From Knoxdaviesia capensis (taxonomy: Eukaryota > Ascomycota > Sordariomycetes > Microascales > Gondwanamycetaceae): DNA of 64,000 nucleotides. The position numbers and the translations under genes were made by a program. Below, in pieces: positions 59,922 through 64,000 of this stretch. The number at the start of each line of letters is the position of its first letter. Positions within the stretch are counted from its first letter, which is position 1. The notes under the pieces were generated by a model, which worked only from the letters and a program-made list of their open reading frames with translations, had not been told where the DNA came from and did not search any database. Location: NCBI GenBank assembly GCA_001510575.1, contig LNGK01000002.1:2096144-2160143 (forward strand). Direction: 5' to 3'.

Positions 59922-62556
59922 GGAGGACATGGGGCAGCTCTTTTCGTGTGTTTTTCCGGGTGGTTCTTCTCATGTGCTACGTGCTGCTCGGGTTTCATTT
60001 GTTCTGATCTATTTTCTTGGTTACCCTTACATGTATACCTCACATTATAAATCTGGGTGAAGCTGTACGGGTCCCTTCGGCGTGACCATGCATCTGCAGG
60101 CGCGTTGCCGGGGGCGGGGGGGTATGCGGATCAGCAGGTGTCATCTGCAATCGAGCCATGATATATGAGCCTGCACGTATACCAGGACTGCCTGCATAAG
60201 AGGAATCACGGGGTGAGACTTGAGAATGCCGTTTAGCGGGGGGGTCCCTCGTTCCAAGGATATACCGGGATATGACTGGTTTTACCCAGTGCATGTTGTT
60301 TTTGGAGAGTCCGCGCTTGATGTCATTGCCAAGCGAAGAATGTGGAAAAAGAAAAAAAAAGGAAAAAAGCGGAGGCAAATAAATAACACCGGGAAGTTGA
60401 ACGGTGAAGGAAACACGGGGGACAGGAAATATCGATCACGGGGAGAGAGGGGTTTCGGATGTCTTCACCGTATCGTTGACGGCTGCCAAGATGGAAATGG
60501 GCAGAGAGAATATCATCCTCGTCAAATATGCAGCTGTATGCAGTTGGACGCCGTCGCTGACAGTGGCAGACACCTGGCGACCAGCTGTCCGGTGAACGTG
60601 AACGTGAATGTGGACGAGGAAGGAGCAGCGTCTCCGGATGACATAACCCGGACCGGAGCTTTCGTTTTATCACCTCCGGTTATTTCAACTTCATATCACC
60701 AGCTTCACTTTCTCTTCCCATCTTCACCAATACTCTCCATCAAACCCCGCCTGTTTCTTTTGGGTCTCTCATATCCGTTGTGATGCACCCACTTTCTGAT
60801 CCGATCTGCAGTGCAACCACCGCGTCCACTGAAAAAAAAGAGAGCCAGACCACCCACAGTTGGGGAGGAGGGCGGCATCCAGGTTCCACTAAATGATGCA
60901 CGCACAAACCACTCCTCCCACCCCCCCTGCACCACGATTCTAATTCGGCGTCTGTCAGCGTCACAATGTTGAGGCGGAAATCCCGTGAAAGCCTTGCATG
61001 TGTTCGCTTTTCGTGTCTGTCCTCCTTGGCGTGTGATTGTGCTGGTTCGTTCGTCTCTCTTTCTCCACCACCACCGCCGCCGCCGCCCGCCTTTTGATAC
61101 TAGCTGCTTTGGCCCTTCACCGACACTTACATATATGCCACTTGCATATTGCACAGAATGTTAGTGTAAAACGCTCCCGCATCCACTTTCCGTTTATATG
61201 CTGCTGCACGGGAATCCATAGTACCGTGCCGGAGCCTTCGTTTGTTCTCCATACGACGTCACAAGCCGGCGGTTCAGCTTCAGCCTTCTTCTCCGCATGA
61301 GATGAGTGGGAGAGAAGTGGCTTCTTCGTTCTTTCTTTTCTTCTGTTCCACATCTGGTGATACTTTCTCTCGTTCTTCACTCTTGCTATCTCTGCTGTGG
61401 TTAACAACCCCCCAAAGAACCCCAGAAAGACCCTTCTGCCGTCATCACCACCAAAGCGACACACCAGAGGGAGATCGCAGACAGTACGGGCCCTCCTCCT
61501 CCTTCGCACTGACTTTTGTCTGAGGCTGCTGGACCTCACTCCCACAAATCGAGGGACGCCCCAAAAAACCACAGAGACACAGAGACAGGGACAGGCCCTA
61601 GGCGGGGGCCAAACGAACTGGGGGCCGCCTAGATATTTATACTGACTTCCTTGCAGGTATTATTGAAGGGTGTGCTCGGATCTTGTTTTCCCTTCTTGCT
61701 TCTCCATCCTCCTCTTCCTCGTTCTTCGTGGTGTGTCTTGCCGATCTGACTCTCTGACGCGTGCTGCTTCTCCAGTCTTCAGTCAAAATCCACGGCCTCA
61801 TGATGCAGTTTCACTTCTATGACGACAACCTCCGCGACCCTTCTTGATATCAAAGGTTTTAGTGGTCTTGAAAACTCCCTTTTTTTTTTTTCTTTTTTTT
61901 TTTTTTGGTTGTTCGGCTTTTTCTTGTATAACTGGGGACCGACCCGTCGACGAATTCAGAAACCCATTTTTCCCCCTTCTCTAGTAGCAACCGAACGCGC
62001 TGTGCCTTTCTCTTTTCTTCTTCCCTGCACTACCACTGGGAGAACAAGTCTCACACAACCTTTGTCTTTTCAACTTCATATTTCTCGTTCTTGACTTCCT
62101 CCCAGAAACCGCCTCGGACCACACGCGCAACGTCTCTCCCGTAACGCCTCCTGCGAGTCCCGAACCCCATCCCTTGGAGGGATAGCATCTGATCCAGGCA
62201 ACTCACACAGCCTTTCGTCTTTTCCCGACCTAACCCCCAAAAAGTCCACACACGCTACTCCGAATAGCTGCATTCCCCTTTGCTTTGCGTGTTGTTGCCG
62301 TTGGCTCTCCCACCTTTGCTCCCAGCAGATCGGCGTGTCTTTTTTTCCTGCTCTCCTCCTTTGCAGTCGACGTTGTCGTGTGCTCCGTTGTCCTGGGAGC
62401 AAACAACCGACCCCAGGAAACAAAGTAAACAAAAACCGGCGCCTTCTTCACGCGCTCTCGGAAGACTCCTGTCTTTCCCCTCGAACCAATACGATACCTA
62501 CGACTCTCGACCCGATATACATATCCACACACGTTCACCGACTTCGTCCGGCCGAC
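59922..62556. other. Intergenic region, cytochrome b2 gene to Rab gene
   Basis: About 2.6 kb without a supported gene. The right 1.2 kb is pyrimidine-rich, as in long fungal leaders, and includes T runs near 61880-61906. Introns in the Rab 5' UTR are possible but not resolvable here. Confidence 0.55.
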
Positions 62557-63629
62557 ATGTCCTCCCTCGAGGCAAAGATTGTCGTGCTCGGCGCCCAGGG
62601 CGTGGGCAAGACCTCGCTGGTCATGCGCTTTTGCAAGGGCTCGTTCAACCCCGAGCAGATCACCTCCACTGTTGGCGCGAGCTTCCTCACCCGCCGCGTT
62701 GTTGACACCGACACCGACACCGTTGTGCGGCTACAGATTTGGGACACGGGTAAGTGAAGTGGCTGGAGTTCATGTTCTTTGTTTGCCTGGCGGGACCTTG
62801 CTAACCTCTCTCGTTTGCCTTTCATGCAGCTGGCCAAGAACGCTTCCGATCCATATCGAGACTCTACTACCGGGGTGCAGACGCCTGCATCCTCTGCTAC
62901 AGCATCACCGACGCACACTCGTTCGCTGAAATGGGGGTATGGCTGAACGAGCTGAGACGGAATCTGCCCGGAGACGTGGTGCTCCACGTCGTGGGCACCA
63001 AGGCCGACATCGTTGCCCGCGACCCGAGCCTCCGAGAAGTGCCCTTTGAGCGCTGCATTGCCTACGTGGCCGAGAACCTCGCCCCCGGGGTTGGTTCCAC
63101 GCCGCCGCCCACGGCTGCAGGCGCGCGCGCCCCGTCGCTCCTGGGATTCGGCGGCGGTGACTCGCGGCTGCAAAGCAACATCGCCAGCGTCGAGCCGCGC
63201 AGCCCGAGCTCGAAGCGCAGCTCGGGCTTCTGGGGCCAGGAGGTCGGGTGGGACGTGTGCCACGAGATCAGCGCCGAGACCGGCGAGGGCGTCGAGGAGG
63301 TGTTCCGCGTGGTCACGCGCAAGCTGGTCGACCGCAACCGCGCCATGCAGCAGGCCGTGCTCACCGCCACGGCCACCCCGGGCAGCCCCGGCTACGAGGC
63401 CGGCATGGACGGCACGTACTTCGAGCCCGGCGGGCCTGGTGGGGCCGGCGGCGCGTACGGGCCTGGTGGCGGTAGTTTCCGTGTGGGCCGGGACCGCCGT
63501 AGCTGGCTCTTCCCGCAGGGGTTCCCGGCCATCGTGCCGGGGATTGATCCATCCGCCGCTGCTGCCCCCGGGAACGACAGCGATGGGGGTGGCTATGACC
63601 GCTCGAGAGACCGGCGCAGATGCTGCTGA
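62557..63629 (+). CDS. Rab-family small GTPase with long insertion
   Basis: Two exons (62557-62749, 62830-63629; intron 80 nt) give 330 residues, against about 200-220 for a normal Rab. G1 is G12-A-Q-G-V-G-K18-T-S, G3 is W62-D-T-A-G-Q-E68, G4 reads T121-K-A-D124 instead of NKxD, and G5 is S212-A-E. Between G4 and G5 lies a Pro/Ser/Gly-rich insertion at about 150-203. The C-terminal 95 residues are Gly-rich and end in RRRCC, a double-cysteine site for geranylgeranyl anchoring to membranes. The effector region (ITSTVGASFLTRR) and IWDTAGQERFRS are closest, from memory, to the Rab5/Rab21/Rab22 group, suggesting an endosomal role. I do not recognise a named orthologue. The start ATG begins right at MSSLEAKIVVLG, so the N-terminus is very short. 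Confidence 0.87.
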
Positions 63630-64000
63630 TCCCCTTTGCCTCTCCGTTTCGTGCTACCTTCCATTCTACGCCATGTCTTGATTTCTTTCTGCTTGATTTC
63701 TTGTTTTGTTACGATACCTCCCTTCGTCTATTCTCCTCGCTGTCTCCCCTGATATCCTCTTCACTCCTCATTCCTCCTTCGGATCTAATGTTTTTCTGTT
63801 CGGCGTTGAGTTTGGGTCTTTGCTTTCTTCTGTTCTGTTTCTTCTTTTGGCCGGCTTGGGATTTGCTCTTTTTGAACTACATACGGATGCTCTTGTTTTG
63901 CTTTTGGTTCTCTTCGTCATATGTAGGGCATCGCTTCTCGGTTTGATCTTGGATTTGGAGGGCAGCGCTCTTCATCATCATTGCTTTTGTTTCTGCTATC
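63630..64000. other. 3' flank of the Rab gene
   Basis: T-rich DNA consistent with the 3' UTR of the Rab gene, running to the window edge. No gene is seen. Confidence 0.7.

Noticed and set aside
58794..59930. 378-codon minus-strand frame and 357-codon overlapping frame opposite the cytochrome b2 gene
   Set aside because: Shadow frames caused by high GC3 in the real gene. His/Arg/Ala-rich translation with no family resemblance.

Overview
The window looks like chromosomal DNA of a filamentous ascomycete (Pezizomycotina, most likely Eurotiomycetes). The evidence is intron style and gene content. Genes carry short introns (about 64-190 nt), many with a CTAAC-type branch site, GT..AG ends and GC-rich third codon positions. 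The gene set includes a fungal TMEM16 scramblase, a GH16-WSC-GPI wall protein, Bro1 and cytochrome b2. The species is not claimed. All gene models below were spliced by eye from codon phase, splice consensus and remembered family sequences; no database search was run.

Twelve protein-coding genes are supported. On the minus strand: an SH3/zinc-binding protein (5686-8733), a TMEM16 lipid scramblase (13397-16162), a GH16 glucanase-like protein with WSC domain and GPI signal (19951-22372), PEX12 (24499-25959), an F-box protein with acidic and His-rich tail (26841-29462) and a two-finger C2H2 transcription factor (31562-35020). On the plus strand: a calcineurin-like phosphoesterase (18172-19328), then in the right part a SAP30-like Sin3-binding protein (46790-47532), mitochondrial DnaJ MDJ1 (49046-50947), BRO1 (53360-56672), a cytochrome b2-type FMN dehydrogenase (58087-59921) and an unusual Rab GTPase (62557-63629). 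No tRNA, rRNA, CRISPR array or intact transposon was found.

Layout: the left part is mostly minus-strand genes and the right part is entirely plus-strand. An 11.8 kb stretch without a recognisable gene separates the divergent transcription factor and SAP30-like genes. Other long gene-free stretches lie at 1-5685 and 8734-13396. These regions hold microsatellites, long polypurine tracts, short telomere-like TTAGGG runs and a recurring palindromic GTACTGTAC/GTACAGTAC motif that is densest inside the desert.

The genes are ordinary housekeeping and cell-biology loci and do not form an evident cluster or pathway. BRO1 and the Rab share an endosomal theme, and TMEM16 and the GH16 protein act at membrane or wall, but nothing in the sequence shows co-regulation. 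I saw no convincing new multi-gene system. The most noteworthy items are the palindrome family, two introns that are in-frame and stop-free, the odd Rab, the uncharacterised SH3/zinc protein and the missing signal peptide on the GH16 protein.
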